Assembly: GCA_013152545.1 (NCBI GenBank)
Contig: JAADGF010000116.1
Coordinates: 1-64,000 of the forward strand
Direction: 5' to 3'
Source: Gammaproteobacteria bacterium
Lineage (GTDB): Bacteria > Pseudomonadota > Gammaproteobacteria > SZUA-152
Length of the DNA: 64,000 bases
This document shows, one piece after another, positions 18,423-28,782 of the stretch (the first letter of the stretch is position 1; every line of letters begins with the position of its first letter). The notes below the pieces were generated by a model. That model had not been told where the DNA came from and made no database searches. It saw nothing but the letters and a program-made list of their open reading frames with translations. Made by a program: the position numbers and the translations under genes.

Positions 18423-19736
18423 TTAGGCGCCTGAGGGCCGCTTGTTATTTTGCGAAGGTCTTCTGGTTTTCTTTTTTTGATTGTTTTTGTGACGACTGCC
18501 GGAATGGACAGAACGCTTTTTCTCATACGCGGTTTTTATTGCTGGTTTGGGCTCCACCAGTAATTCAGCCGTCACTCTTTCTACTGGAATTTTATGTCCA
18601 ATGTAAGTCTCAATATCTGATAACGAAAACGAATATTCTTCACAGGCAAAACTAATTGCATCGCCTGTTGCTCCCGCCCGTGCAGTACGGCCAATTCGGT
18701 GTACATAGTCTTCGGCATCCTGTGGCAAATCAAAATTAAATACATGACTTACTGCTGGAATATGCAAGCCACGGGCAGCGACATCGGTCGCGATAAGAAT
18801 CGGTAACACACCGTCGGTAAATGAGTTAAGTAATTTTCCTCGCTTCTTTTGTGGCACATCACCGGACAGAACGGCGGATTCATAACCATTTCCTTGCAAA
18901 TAAGCCTGCACAGATTCCGCTACACGCTTGGTATTAGCAAAAATCATCGTGCGCGTCACGTCATGATTCTGCAGCAAACCCAATAATAACGCTATTTTTT
19001 CTTCTTTGGCGGGGAAATAGATGGCTTCGGTTATTTTTTTTGCGGTAACTTGTTCTGATTCAATAACGACTTGCTTTGGGTTGTTCATATGCTCATAAGC
19101 AAGCTCAGAAACCCGTAATGATAACGTTGCGGAAAACAATAAATTAAGACGTTTATCCGGTGCCGGCATACGCCGCAGCAAAAATCGAATATCGTTGAGG
19201 AATCCAAGATCAAACATGCGGTCTGCTTCATCCAGCACCATGACTTGGATTGCGTTGAGATTAAAAACGCGCTGTTTAAAATAATCAATAATACGGCCAG
19301 GTGTACCAATCAAGACATCAACACCTGCCTGAATCTGTTTTCGCTGTGACTCATAACCAGCACCGCCAAACGCCAGCACTAAACGAAAACCGGTATATTT
19401 TCCCAGTAACACCGCGTCTTTATGAATTTGTATTGCCAGTTCACGTGTTGGCGCAATAATTATTGCTCGCGGTTGGTTTTTTTGATGTTTAGGGTTTTCC
19501 GGCTGCCGCAATAAATGTGCATATGTTGCAATTAAAAATGCTGCCGTTTTTCCGGTTCCCGTTTGCGCTTGCCCGGCAACATCCTGACCAGTTAATGCAA
19601 TGGGTAATGCCTCCGCCTGAATTGGAGTGCAGTGCGTATAACCAGTCTCTTCAATGCTTTTCAATAACGGGTCGGGAATATCCAGATCACTGATTGCTGG
19701 TAATAAGGTTTTGCTACTGTTAATTAAATTTTTCAA
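18423..19736 (-). CDS. rhlB: DEAD-box RNA helicase RhlB
   Basis: The 437-residue protein follows E. coli RhlB closely in recalled alignment: [29 protein letters not shown] (Q motif and Walker A, residues 57-64), [19 protein letters not shown] (DEAD 169-172), [22 protein letters not shown] and [13 protein letters not shown] basic Lys/Arg/Asn tail ends it. RhlB unwinds RNA for the RNase E degradosome. The only available start in frame is TTG at 19736, with no clear ribosome site. It is the gene downstream of the Wadjet operon on the same strand, 195 bases away. Confidence 0.92.
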   Translation of the reverse strand: MKNLINSSKTLLPAISDLDIPDPLLKSIEETGYTHCTPIQAEALPIALTGQDVAGQAQTGTGKTAAFLIATYAHLLRQPENPKHQKNQPRAIIIAPTRELAIQIHKDAVLLGKYTGFRLVLAFGGAGYESQRKQIQAGVDVLIGTPGRIIDYFKQRVFNLNAIQVMVLDEADRMFDLGFLNDIRFLLRRMPAPDKRLNLLFSATLSLRVSELAYEHMNNPKQVVIESEQVTAKKITEAIYFPAKEEKIALLLGLLQNHDVTRTMIFANTKRVAESVQAYLQGNGYESAVLSGDVPQKKRGKLLNSFTDGVLPILIATDVAARGLHIPAVSHVFNFDLPQDAEDYVHRIGRTARAGATGDAISFACEEYSFSLSDIETYIGHKIPVERVTAELLVEPKPAIKTAYEKKRSVHSGSRHKNNQKKKTRRPSQNNKRPSGA

Positions 19737-19931
19737 AGAATTTTTCGATTGTGTTTTGAGACGGATAACTATAATGGAATTTCTTAAGCATAACTCATTA
19801 ATTTATAAGATACTAGTGGGAATATGCATGAAAATGCACTTAACGGCAACCAGTTATGTTAAGTGTGCCGCTCAACACCGGTTCAGCTCGTGATTTTGGC
19901 AGTCGCACTAACGATTAACAAGTGCAGCCAA

Positions 19932-21086
19932 TTATAATACGACAACTTCCTGATCGACAAAATGTCGCTGCATTCTAATGGCCGGTAATAACACTTCGTC
20001 AGCATATTGACAGCCTGTTTGGCCGGGATCAAGCTGTATTAAAGCATTGCCAGTATTCTTTAAATGTCCCTCATTGTTTCGCAATTGTTGTAGCATGGGC
20101 GTATACCCTGGTTGCCATGCCTGCATTTTTACAAAGCGTTGCCGCAACATTTTTAAAATACTCATCGCGGAAAAATCCAGGTCGCCCCAGAAATATTCGG
20201 GCCAATTAAATGACGGAGTATCGAACCACCAATTTTCAAAACAGTGAATCACCTCCGCCGGACTCTGCGTGCTGTAATGCAAGCTAACACCACCAATGGA
20301 ACGAATACGCCTGGCACTACCTTGAAATCCCGCGCAATATACAAGCGCGGTTTGCTGAATGCCTTCGGAGCGGCATGACATAGCATGCGAATAATTATCC
20401 TGATTTTCAATGAATAATACCGAACTGACCTTAGCCGGTAGATATACATTGACCAAAATAGGTCTGCTGGACAATTGAAGTTGGGGATGCAATGTACGCA
20501 CCAGATCCTCCCGGCCATCAAGAAATTTGGAGTTTCCCCAAAAACAAAATGCACTGAGCTGACGTAATGTAACGGGTTTATCCAGGTATTGATGGATATT
20601 TAAAAAAGCAGTGATAACATCCTGAGGTGATTTGCCGATAAATTTTAATTCCCGACCACGCAGCCGTTTGATATCGCCCTCAAAACGGTGGGCATTTTCA
20701 TCAATTGCTTGTTGCCATAGTATGCGTGATGCCACTTGCTGTGGCCGCTTCAACCATTGGCGTAGTATCGGTTCAGATTCCAGATTTAAACGCAACTTCG
20801 CGTTGTCATATTCCGGGTCCAGCGGGTGGCGTTTTTTATTCGGAACAATATCAAATAGCGGGAAATCGCCAGAGTTATTTGTACTCAAACTGCATAACAG
20901 TACCCATAACTGATCCGCCGATTCATCGACAGTAAACAAGCTAGGAATAGTCTCTCTATTGACTGCAATGCTCGGACGATTCCGCCTTTGTTGAGCGGGT
21001 TTCGTCGCGTCGAGTTTATCTAAAAAACTATGCAATAGGATAAGTATTGCTGGTTGCTCGTCTAACCAAATCGGTTTTTTTAGCAT
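19932..21086 (-). CDS. jetD: Wadjet protein JetD (TOPRIM nuclease subunit)
   Basis: JetD is the DNA-cleaving subunit of the Wadjet plasmid-defence complex. The 384-residue product has the DUF3322 N-terminal half and a DUF2220/TOPRIM C-terminal half. Likely metal ligands are Glu227 in LFIENQDNY and the DxD pair Asp302/Asp304 in WGDLDFSA. The ATG at 21086 lies 2 bases after the jetC stop codon, so it is probably coupled to jetC translation. It is last in jetABCD. By family knowledge, JetABC extrudes DNA loops and JetD cuts closed circular DNA. Confidence 0.93.
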   Translation of the reverse strand: MLKKPIWLDEQPAILILLHSFLDKLDATKPAQQRRNRPSIAVNRETIPSLFTVDESADQLWVLLCSLSTNNSGDFPLFDIVPNKKRHPLDPEYDNAKLRLNLESEPILRQWLKRPQQVASRILWQQAIDENAHRFEGDIKRLRGRELKFIGKSPQDVITAFLNIHQYLDKPVTLRQLSAFCFWGNSKFLDGREDLVRTLHPQLQLSSRPILVNVYLPAKVSSVLFIENQDNYSHAMSCRSEGIQQTALVYCAGFQGSARRIRSIGGVSLHYSTQSPAEVIHCFENWWFDTPSFNWPEYFWGDLDFSAMSILKMLRQRFVKMQAWQPGYTPMLQQLRNNEGHLKNTGNALIQLDPGQTGCQYADEVLLPAIRMQRHFVDQEVVVL

Positions 21087-21088
21087 TT

Positions 21089-24000
21089 TTAGATTTCTTT
21101 CATAAAATCCAGTTCCGCCTGCTGATAAACGGTACGCCGATGATTGGCCCAAAGGGCTTTGATTTTCTCTGTATTACATCGTTTACGATCCACAATAACC
21201 CGGGTATTAAGCTGCCCCCTAGGGCTATCACTGGGGCATTTCGCAAAAATAAATTCATTACTGATTAAATCCATAAACGGGCCACATTTACTGGTGGGCA
21301 TGATAAAGATAAGCTGCAAACCCAATGAATTGGTTAAGTAGTCAATCACTTCCCGTGAGCGCATTTCATCCATTTTTGAGAAGGCTTCGTCTACCAATAC
21401 GACGCGTAAATGATTAAGTCCTTCGGCAAAACGAAATGCGGAAGTAATCGCCGCAGAGCGAATAATGTAAGCCGGCGTTTCCAATTGACCGCCACTACCA
21501 GTGCCATATTCGCTCAACGCAATGGGTAACTTTCCATCTACCTCCTTATATATCTCATATTGATAATAATTTCGGTAATCTGCAATACGTTCTAATTCCC
21601 GCTGGCTTTTTTGTTCGTCCTCATCCAACAGCATTGCCATTAACTGCTCGCGTATTTTTTGTGACTTATCAGATAAATTCGCCTCAAATAAGGTAACTTC
21701 ATCACCCAGGGTAGGGTTTTTCATCACTTCAGCAAAAAAATGCTCGTAATCTTTAAATTCAGGAATAGGTTTTTGATCAAAGCGAAAGGTTTCCCTGTCT
21801 GATCCGAATTTATGGTGTTGCAGTTCCTTATTAAGCAACTTAATTTGACGTTTACCGTCATTGATTGCCTGATAAATGGAATGGCACAGGTGGGTCACAA
21901 AGGCGTGATCAACACTTTGTTTTAATTGTGATAATTGTTGTTGTTTTTCAACCAATACATTATTTTTTAACAGATTATAAACTCGATCGATATCACCTTG
22001 CAGCTCACAAATATGTTTGAACAGACGCTGATCGTACTCCCCTTCAAAACTGCTGTATTGAAGGGTATTACCAGGACGACTGGTTTGATTATAGACCTGT
22101 AAGCTGTCGCTTATTTTGCGCTCCGTGGTACTCAGTTGTTTGTTAACTTCTTCACGACAATTTTTAGTAACATCCGGATTAAGGTCACCCGCCTCCTTTT
22201 CAGCCAAATCTAAGCGCATTTCACAGTCAAACCCGGCCCAGTGTTTGGAAATCGCGCGTAAATTTTCTTCACAGATATCCACTGTCTGCTGGGCTTCAGC
22301 TTGCCCTTCATCCAAGGTTTTACAGCGTTTGTTTACCTGGTTTAATTTTTCCTGTAACGTGCCCTTCTCTTCTTTTAATACACCCTCCTGTTCGCCAAGC
22401 GACAGGTCACTGACTTTGAGATTATTTAATTTTTGCTCCAACTCTTCATGTGCTGATAGATCAAGCTGTTGTAACATGGCTTCAACTTTCTGCAAATCAC
22501 GATGTATGGCCAGCATATTGGTAATGGTATCCGCATAATGCACGTTTTTGAGGCCGTTTACGCTGCTTAACAATTGCGACGTTACCTGCATCTGATCATT
22601 GGCCTGTTGCCAGTCATGTGTTAGTTTAGCTAATTCTTCTTGTTTTGCTCTCAAAGCACGTTCCCGGGCGGTATCACCAAACACCAATTCGCTATCAGGC
22701 AAATCACAGCGCCACATGGAATAATTGCCACAACCCATGCCTTCCGCGGTTAAGCCGCGACGAGTCTTGCACAATGCATCCGCAGATTCAACGCGGACAA
22801 CACTGCCGTAACTCGCCATCAGATAATGCTTTGCGGTGGCGTGTGTAAAGTCCATAACATGAATCACAGAGTTTGGGTCTAGCGTTAAGCGCTCAGCATC
22901 ACGCCGAGCCTTTTCGCCTTGAATAATACGCGCTTTGTTATCCTTACCGGCCATTTTTCGTACGATGCGAATGGCTTCCGCTTCAGAATCAGCCTCAACC
23001 ATAATCGAGAAGCGTGCGCCACCCAGATACCCTTCGATGGCTGACTGCCACTTAGGTTCTTTTACATCCACGTAATCGCACAATATTCGGGGGTCGGCTT
23101 GCGGGCATTGTGCCTTGATAGCGGATATCGCGCGTTCCACATGGGGCGGATAATTGATTTTATGGCTTTCCAGACGTTCAATTTCACGTTGTTTTTGTTT
23201 GTAACCATTTTCCAGTTGTTCGTAGCGGGTTTCCCGCTGATGGGCTAATCTTGCTAATTGATCCCGCAAGCTTTGAGCCGTTCCATCGTTATCAGGATTA
23301 TGCCAATGTTCCACCCATTGGTTATGTGAATTTTGTGCCAATCGCGCCTTGTCCAGGTAATCCTCTAACGGTGTCAGATCTCCTAAAATGTCACGTCCCA
23401 GCAGTGCAGGCAAATCAATATCACCACGTCCGCCCTGCTCAATTAACTGTCGGCAAAGTGCCTGACTGTTCAAATCCGTTAGTGCTGGAAAATCGCTGGC
23501 AAGACCACTATTTTTCAATAAAGTGTGTACTTCTTTGGTGAGTGAGAAATTGACATTTATTTGGTTATCCTGCAATAAAAGTTGTTTTGTCTGTTCCCGA
23601 AGGAGAGATACCTCAGAATCACGTTGTTGTTCGAGATTATCCTTTTGTTGCAGTGCTGGTATTCCAATGCGTTGCGCCTCCAAACTAACCAGTTGATCAT
23701 GAACCTGTTGACGGCGTTGGCGAGTAAGCTTACTTTGTTCGTCGTTATCTTCAATAGCCTGTTTAAAGCCCTTCTGTGCCTTTTTTATATTAATATAGGT
23801 TTGCTGCTGGTCCTGATAGTGATATTGAGCAAGAATATAGTCAAAAACATTGCGTTCTATCCATTTTTCGATATAAGCATTGGTTTGATAATTAGTATTT
23901 TGTAATAAATGAATGGATTCCTTTAATTGACAAGCATCACGATCCATCGCATTAATGGTTTTTAACTGCCCGGAAATAGAACGTATTGCGTCACCTAAGT

Positions 24001-24724
24001 CCTTTTTTTCCAATATTTCCTCAGCAACAAACTTATTAATGCTTTGCACGGGTTTGTAAGCCATAAAACGGGAAAATGCTCGTGCTGCGCTAAGTGCTTC
24101 ACGTTCGGTAACGGCAGCATTTTGACCACGAAATATCGCATATAAACGGCGTAAATAACTTTTTTTTGTATCATATTTTTCCACTTGGCGAGGACCAAAC
24201 TTTTTAACAAAATCAGTTTGCAGCCGATCAAGAGCAACAATCTGTTTACTGCTGTTGGTTTCATACACAAAATCGCTGAGATGTAGTTCAGTATTGGGCA
24301 ATATTAAAAACAACGTCGGTTCTTGCCGGGCCGTCAACTGATTTGCTGTTTTATCTAGCCAGGCGCGCACGCCGATCACAGCACTGAATGGTTCACCAGT
24401 TTCGCCCTGCGTTGGATAAAATATCGCGGCCAAGTATCCGTCCACCGGGTCTAGGCGAGCATAACTGCCATCATCACAACCCAATACATATGACGCCAAC
24501 GTGCGTACCCGTTTTCCGCCGCGGCCACGCTGTGTGGTTTCCTCTTGCCCTGGGTTATACTGAAACAGGTTTTCGTGTGCTGCTGTCATTATCGTTTGAA
24601 TGGCATCAGCCGCTGTTGTTTTACCGGATCCGTTACCACCGGATAATAAGTTAACGGGGCCAAATTCAAATTCGAGATTAGGAATGTTACCCCAGTTAAC
24701 GTAAACAAATTTTTTAAGATACAT
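21089..24724 (-). CDS. jetC: Wadjet protein JetC (SMC-like ATPase)
   Basis: JetC is the MukB/SMC-like motor of Wadjet. The 1211-residue product begins MYLKKFVYVNWGNIP. Walker A (GGNGSGKTT) lies at residues 29-37. Long coiled coils flank a hinge-like globular region near residues 540-700. The C-terminal head has the ABC signature-like YGTGSGGQLE and Walker B VVLVDEAFSKMDE. The ATG at 24724 overlaps the end of jetB by 11 bases (ATGTATCTTAA), indicating translational coupling. An upstream extension in frame within jetB is not family-like. All ATPase motifs appear intact. Confidence 0.95.
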   Translation of the reverse strand: MYLKKFVYVNWGNIPNLEFEFGPVNLLSGGNGSGKTTAADAIQTIMTAAHENLFQYNPGQEETTQRGRGGKRVRTLASYVLGCDDGSYARLDPVDGYLAAIFYPTQGETGEPFSAVIGVRAWLDKTANQLTARQEPTLFLILPNTELHLSDFVYETNSSKQIVALDRLQTDFVKKFGPRQVEKYDTKKSYLRRLYAIFRGQNAAVTEREALSAARAFSRFMAYKPVQSINKFVAEEILEKKDLGDAIRSISGQLKTINAMDRDACQLKESIHLLQNTNYQTNAYIEKWIERNVFDYILAQYHYQDQQQTYINIKKAQKGFKQAIEDNDEQSKLTRQRRQQVHDQLVSLEAQRIGIPALQQKDNLEQQRDSEVSLLREQTKQLLLQDNQINVNFSLTKEVHTLLKNSGLASDFPALTDLNSQALCRQLIEQGGRGDIDLPALLGRDILGDLTPLEDYLDKARLAQNSHNQWVEHWHNPDNDGTAQSLRDQLARLAHQRETRYEQLENGYKQKQREIERLESHKINYPPHVERAISAIKAQCPQADPRILCDYVDVKEPKWQSAIEGYLGGARFSIMVEADSEAEAIRIVRKMAGKDNKARIIQGEKARRDAERLTLDPNSVIHVMDFTHATAKHYLMASYGSVVRVESADALCKTRRGLTAEGMGCGNYSMWRCDLPDSELVFGDTARERALRAKQEELAKLTHDWQQANDQMQVTSQLLSSVNGLKNVHYADTITNMLAIHRDLQKVEAMLQQLDLSAHEELEQKLNNLKVSDLSLGEQEGVLKEEKGTLQEKLNQVNKRCKTLDEGQAEAQQTVDICEENLRAISKHWAGFDCEMRLDLAEKEAGDLNPDVTKNCREEVNKQLSTTERKISDSLQVYNQTSRPGNTLQYSSFEGEYDQRLFKHICELQGDIDRVYNLLKNNVLVEKQQQLSQLKQSVDHAFVTHLCHSIYQAINDGKRQIKLLNKELQHHKFGSDRETFRFDQKPIPEFKDYEHFFAEVMKNPTLGDEVTLFEANLSDKSQKIREQLMAMLLDEDEQKSQRELERIADYRNYYQYEIYKEVDGKLPIALSEYGTGSGGQLETPAYIIRSAAITSAFRFAEGLNHLRVVLVDEAFSKMDEMRSREVIDYLTNSLGLQLIFIMPTSKCGPFMDLISNEFIFAKCPSDSPRGQLNTRVIVDRKRCNTEKIKALWANHRRTVYQQAELDFMKEI

Positions 24725-25451
24725 TATCTTGCTGATTGTCTGGGTTTTGATGGGAAATATCAGGATTTTCTGACACTGGCGGTTCGATCGCGTCATTACC
24801 TTGGTGTTCAATGGCTTGGGGGTCGCCAGCGTTTGAAAGCGATTGTAGAGCATCTTCACTGACAAAGCTGACAATCATGGGGTGAATTTTTAGCCATGCC
24901 TCACCACTTTCAATATCGTCATCCTGTTTATAAGTGATTAACCGTAATTGTTTAAGGCGTTGAAACAATCGTTTTCGATCCGTCATCTTATCAGGCAAGT
25001 GTCGGCCTAAAATATTTTTCATCGCAATACTGATGGATTCAAACGAGTCGACGACATAACCATTTTCATCCACCAAACCTTCCTGCAAGGCTTTATCGTA
25101 TTGGATACTTAATACCAATATGAGAGCGACTTCCTCCTGACGTAAACGACGTCGTAAACTACCACCAAAGGTAGAATATTCAGCGTCGCCCATACCGGGT
25201 AACTCACTGCCAGGCGGATAGAGGCGTATATATTCAAAACGTTGTTCGTGGAAAATACGAATACCAATTAATGCCAGGTACTCGTTTACCAGGTCAGATA
25301 CGCGCAAATACCGATCGTACAATTGTTGCTCCGTCTGGCTTTCATTACGACACAAAATACCATAATTCAATAAACGAATTAACAACTCTTGAAATTCATT
25401 GATACTAAGGTTATCTCGTTGCAATCTTTCGTTGATACATTGATTAATCAT
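24714..25451 (-). CDS. jetB: Wadjet protein JetB (KITE subunit, DUF4194)
   Basis: JetB is the MukE/MksE-like KITE subunit that bridges the kleisin and SMC proteins. The 245-residue product carries the DUF4194 pattern: INEFQELLIRLLNYGILCR, a YEYI-type wing, LRRRLRQEEVALILVLSIQYDKAL and TDRKRLFQRLKQLRLI. The C-terminal 40 residues are a polar Asn/Pro/Asp tail with no predicted fold. The ATG at 25451 overlaps the jetA stop in ATGATTAA (8 bases). It in turn overlaps jetC. Confidence 0.92.
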   Translation of the reverse strand: MINQCINERLQRDNLSINEFQELLIRLLNYGILCRNESQTEQQLYDRYLRVSDLVNEYLALIGIRIFHEQRFEYIRLYPPGSELPGMGDAEYSTFGGSLRRRLRQEEVALILVLSIQYDKALQEGLVDENGYVVDSFESISIAMKNILGRHLPDKMTDRKRLFQRLKQLRLITYKQDDDIESGEAWLKIHPMIVSFVSEDALQSLSNAGDPQAIEHQGNDAIEPPVSENPDISHQNPDNQQDNVS

Positions 25452-26898
25452 GCGCTTTAGTTTCCACCACTTCAATGGTAAATTCATCAAGTCGTTCAAA
25501 ATATTCTGTTTGCACAGTTTGCCCCGTTGGCCTGATACAAAACTGAAATTCTGACGATACGTTGCCCGCAGCGCCGACCTCAATAGCATGAGCACTCATT
25601 AACAATTCTTTTGCGTTACGCACGGGCAAATTTTGGCTATGAATGCGATGGCCTTTTGCTAGCGCCTCAATAATGTATGCTCTCAAGGTATTATTATTGA
25701 CAATAAACGCCGTCTGCAACGCCTGCTCAACAAACAAGGCGCGGCGTATTGTCGCATCTGCGGTAACAGATTCTTCTGCGCTCGTGTTGACCGCTCTTGC
25801 ACTACGCCCCATGTGGAGTTTCAAGGCTCCAGGGTCAACCAATCCCAGATTTAATTGGGCCAGGCACCGACTGGCAGCAGACAAACGTTGCTGTTGTGCA
25901 TCAGCATCCATGGTTTTGAGCGACTGACAAATGGATAACAGTTGGCTACGCTTGCCGCTATGCGTAAAACTCAGTTGACGAATGATGATATCCGCCCGGC
26001 GTGTAAAGCTGTGCAACGCGCGACGCAATGCAGGTAACATAACGTCACTGGCGTTATGCGTGCGCGCCTCGATACCATCAAGAATACGCATTAAAACGGA
26101 GACCGAGGGCTCCGTTATAAGCTCTGGCGCCAGCTTTCTAAGTTCGCGTTCGGCGTTGGCTTTGAAGGTATTTTTCCTACGTTTCACTTTGCGAATCAAG
26201 CCATGAATTTCGTCTCGGTATTTTTCGACGCTGTCCGCCGATAAGCGCACAGCCAGATCCGGCATAAATCGTTTTTCCATAAATTCAAAAAACTCGTCGG
26301 TAGCGTGTTGAATGATTTGTCGCGCTTCGACCTCGCGTACCAGTTGACGTTTACGCTCATCCAATTCGGCGATCACATCGCTAAAATCACTAATGATACG
26401 TTCAGAATACTCATAGGCATCCAGTAAATCATATACCTCTCCTCGCGCCAAAAACGATTGCAATGCATTGCGGGTATTACGGGTATTGCGGTGCCGGGTG
26501 CGGAAACGCCCGGATACTGTTTCCACCATTGGCTGAGTAAATAAACGCCCAACTCGACTAAAACCATAACTGCTTTGCAGCGTCGCTTCATCAACCTGTC
26601 GCTCTAACCAACCATGTTCAAGTAAGACATTCAAAACCCAGTTGGCTTGGTCGCGTTCACTTCTTACGGCAAGCCCTGCTGGTTCACCTTCATCCTCCTC
26701 ATTATCATTGATTAAAGGTGCTCGTGTAATCGCATCCTGGAAGCATTCTAGAACATTCTCTTTCGAAACTGCACGGCTATAGTCGGCCATACTACTGTAT
26801 AAACGGTTATACAATTCACGCAGACACTCGACAACCTGCTCCCGGTATTTACTATTAAACGGACGGAAAAAATGTTGCCTGGGTTCAGTGAAAAACAT
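25444..26898 (-). CDS. jetA: Wadjet protein JetA (kleisin subunit)
   Basis: JetA is the MukF/MksF-like kleisin of the Wadjet complex. The 484-residue product opens FFTEPRQHFFRPFNSKYREQ, then has a winged-helix-like region containing WVLNVLLEHGWLERQVDEATL, a long helical middle (ELDERKRQLVREVEARQII) and a C-terminal beta-rich segment. Together with jetB, jetC and jetD in this order it defines a complete system. The Wadjet type (I, II or III) was not resolved. No strong ribosome site precedes the ATG. A 567-base gap with dispersed repeats lies upstream. Confidence 0.9.
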   Translation of the reverse strand: MFFTEPRQHFFRPFNSKYREQVVECLRELYNRLYSSMADYSRAVSKENVLECFQDAITRAPLINDNEEDEGEPAGLAVRSERDQANWVLNVLLEHGWLERQVDEATLQSSYGFSRVGRLFTQPMVETVSGRFRTRHRNTRNTRNALQSFLARGEVYDLLDAYEYSERIISDFSDVIAELDERKRQLVREVEARQIIQHATDEFFEFMEKRFMPDLAVRLSADSVEKYRDEIHGLIRKVKRRKNTFKANAERELRKLAPELITEPSVSVLMRILDGIEARTHNASDVMLPALRRALHSFTRRADIIIRQLSFTHSGKRSQLLSICQSLKTMDADAQQQRLSAASRCLAQLNLGLVDPGALKLHMGRSARAVNTSAEESVTADATIRRALFVEQALQTAFIVNNNTLRAYIIEALAKGHRIHSQNLPVRNAKELLMSAHAIEVGAAGNVSSEFQFCIRPTGQTVQTEYFERLDEFTIEVVETKAHD

Positions 26899-27023
26899 GG
26901 TAATTAATTTTAATAATTGAGATTATTACCGGAATTTTTGTCATTAATATGCATTAACGGAACGAACTATATCAAAATTATGAATTAAGCGGTACATCGG
27001 AATGAATACTAGCAATAGCATCG

Positions 27024-27041
27024 ATACCCATAGCGTTTGAG
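27024..27041 (+). repeat. 18-bp dispersed repeat, copy 1
   Basis: ATACCCATAGCGTTTGAG is identical to 50791-50808 and differs at two bases from 59464-59481. All three copies are on the plus strand in intergenic DNA. Function is unknown. Confidence 0.7.
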
Positions 27042-27117
27042 ATTTAGGTATATAGCGCACAACAGTTACCGTATCTGCTCGTGATGTTTTGATTTCTGGT
27101 ATTATTGCATACCCTAA

Positions 27118-27198
27118 GTTCAGAAAATCCCAATAAGTCTTTTAGGTTCTGTGCTATAGACGTTCGCAGTAGATTCAACGGAGTAATTTAGGATTAAC
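27118..27198. repeat. Single arm of the dispersed palindromic element
   Basis: This 81-base stretch matches the reverse complement of 58661-58742 with only a few differences. Shared words include CCCAATAAGTCTTTTAGG, TTCTGTGCTAT, CGTTCGCAGTAGATTC and GAGTAATTTAGG. At 58.66 kb the sequence is one arm of a large palindrome. Here only one arm is present. It lies about 220 bases upstream of jetA. Confidence 0.8.
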
Positions 27199-27465
27199 AT
27201 CCGTATCCATTGGTGCTGGGGTGGTAGCAATGCAGGTGCAATTACCGAGTAGGTTTAATTGATGTGTTCGGTGAATGCCGCTCTTATTTTGATTGGTGCC
27301 GACAAAGAGAAGAGATGGGAGTAGCCGCCAAGAATGGCGGCATATCAAACAGGAACGTAGCATTGTTCGTCGTTCATTTGGAATGACTAAACTTCTCTCC
27401 TCTCGCCTTGCCTGACGATTTTTTCAGGCACAAACAGGTTTGTTAAAATGATTGTTAACACCCCC

Positions 27466-28782
27466 CTAGGCATTCACATTATTGTCAGAGGAGTTTACTG
27501 GTTTATACCGTACCTTAGTTGTTTGCTCGGTTTTTCGGCCTCGGGGACTTTTATACTTAACCTCAACCCCGTTTCTGCCATTACGCCCGGCTTTTTTACC
27601 CATGTATTTTTTTCCCGACCCGCCGGCATTGATTTTGGCCATGGGGCGCTTAGGCTCCAGGCCTGGCACAATTTCCAACTTTAAACTCTGACCAGTGAGC
27701 CTTTGAATATTCGCTAATTTAGAACGGTCCTCTGTACTCACAAACGAGATGGCGATGCCACTGGCACCACCGCGCCCGGTACGCCCGATTCTATGAATAT
27801 AATCCTCAGCCACCATCGGTAAATCAAAATTAATAACGTGGCTGATGCCCTTTATATCCAGACCGCGAGCAGCCACATCGGTAGCGACCAACAGTTTTAA
27901 ATTACCGCGGCGCATTTTTTCCACCGTGCGTTTACGCACATGTTGTTTCATATCACCGTGCAAGGCATCTGCCTCGTGCCCCTTTGCTGAAAGCGATTTG
28001 GCCAGTTGATCGGCACTACGTTTGGTTGCCGTGAAAATTACCGCTTGCGATAATTCTTCGTCTGCAAGGAAATGTGACAGTAAGCGGTGTTTGTGGCCAA
28101 TGTCGTCAGTTTGATGGATGCGCTGTGTAATCGCCGCATTGCTGACGTTCTTAACCGCCAATTGAATACGCTCTGGATTGTTCAGCAGTGCACGAGCCAC
28201 TTCGATTATTTTCCCTTCAAATGTAGCGGAAAAAAGCAACGTTTGCCGGTTTTTTGGCGTTGCCTTGGCGATAATTTTGACCTCATCGATGAACCCCATA
28301 TCCAACATACGATCCGCTTCGTCCAGCACCAGCACTTCCAGTCGCGCTAAATCCAGTCGTCCTTTTTCAAAATGATCCAGCAAGCGTCCTGGCGTCGCCA
28401 CTAAAATGTCTAAATTTTGTCGGAGCATTTTCATCTGACGAGGGTAAGCTTCGCCCCCCACAATGTTGCCAGACACACAAGGCATAAACTGCGAAAATTG
28501 CTTAATGTTATTACTAACCTGCATCGCTAATTCCCGCGTCGGGGTCAATATCAATACCCGTGGACCGTGCCCTTTAACGCTGGCGGGGATAAGCAGGCGT
28601 TGGAGTGCTGGCAACACAAATGCCGCCGTTTTACCTGTGCCCGTTTGCGCAGAGGCCATTAAATCACGCCCGGTTAATGCGATAGGAATCGCTTTTTGCT
28701 GAATGGTAGTGGGTTGATCAAAGCCACAAGCCGTTATGGCCCGCATTAATTTTGAGTCGAGATTTAAATCTTGAAAAGACAC
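27466..28782 (-). CDS. DEAD-box RNA helicase, RhlE/SrmB type
   Basis: The 438-residue helicase has all core motifs: Q motif PTTIQQKAIPI, Walker A AQTGTGKT (45-52), [41 protein letters not shown] and YIHRIGRTGRGG. The C-terminal tail is basic and Gly/Lys/Arg-rich. It is close to both SrmB and RhlE of E. coli and cannot be assigned firmly. Both work in ribosome assembly and RNA remodelling. The GTG at 28782 has AGGA 7 bases upstream and gives the family-typical start SFQDLNL; the longer frame to 28857 is unlikely. Confidence 0.9.
   Translation of the reverse strand: MSFQDLNLDSKLMRAITACGFDQPTTIQQKAIPIALTGRDLMASAQTGTGKTAAFVLPALQRLLIPASVKGHGPRVLILTPTRELAMQVSNNIKQFSQFMPCVSGNIVGGEAYPRQMKMLRQNLDILVATPGRLLDHFEKGRLDLARLEVLVLDEADRMLDMGFIDEVKIIAKATPKNRQTLLFSATFEGKIIEVARALLNNPERIQLAVKNVSNAAITQRIHQTDDIGHKHRLLSHFLADEELSQAVIFTATKRSADQLAKSLSAKGHEADALHGDMKQHVRKRTVEKMRRGNLKLLVATDVAARGLDIKGISHVINFDLPMVAEDYIHRIGRTGRGGASGIAISFVSTEDRSKLANIQRLTGQSLKLEIVPGLEPKRPMAKINAGGSGKKYMGKKAGRNGRNGVEVKYKSPRGRKTEQTTKVRYKPVNSSDNNVNA

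Larger units (their letters stand above)
26899..27465. other. Intergenic region upstream of jetA with dispersed repeats
   Basis: The stretch holds two dispersed repeats (27024-27041 and 27118-27198) and the presumed jetA promoter. A 62-codon minus-strand frame at 27175-27363 ends inside the second repeat. It has no recognisable product, though it may be the decayed end of a gene. An inverted repeat, GCCGCCA/TGGCGGC, lies near 27331-27348. Confidence 0.4.

Noticed and set aside
27175-27363. A 62-codon minus-strand frame ending in the repeat arm
   Set aside because: No ribosome site or family match. It is mentioned only as a possible gene remnant.
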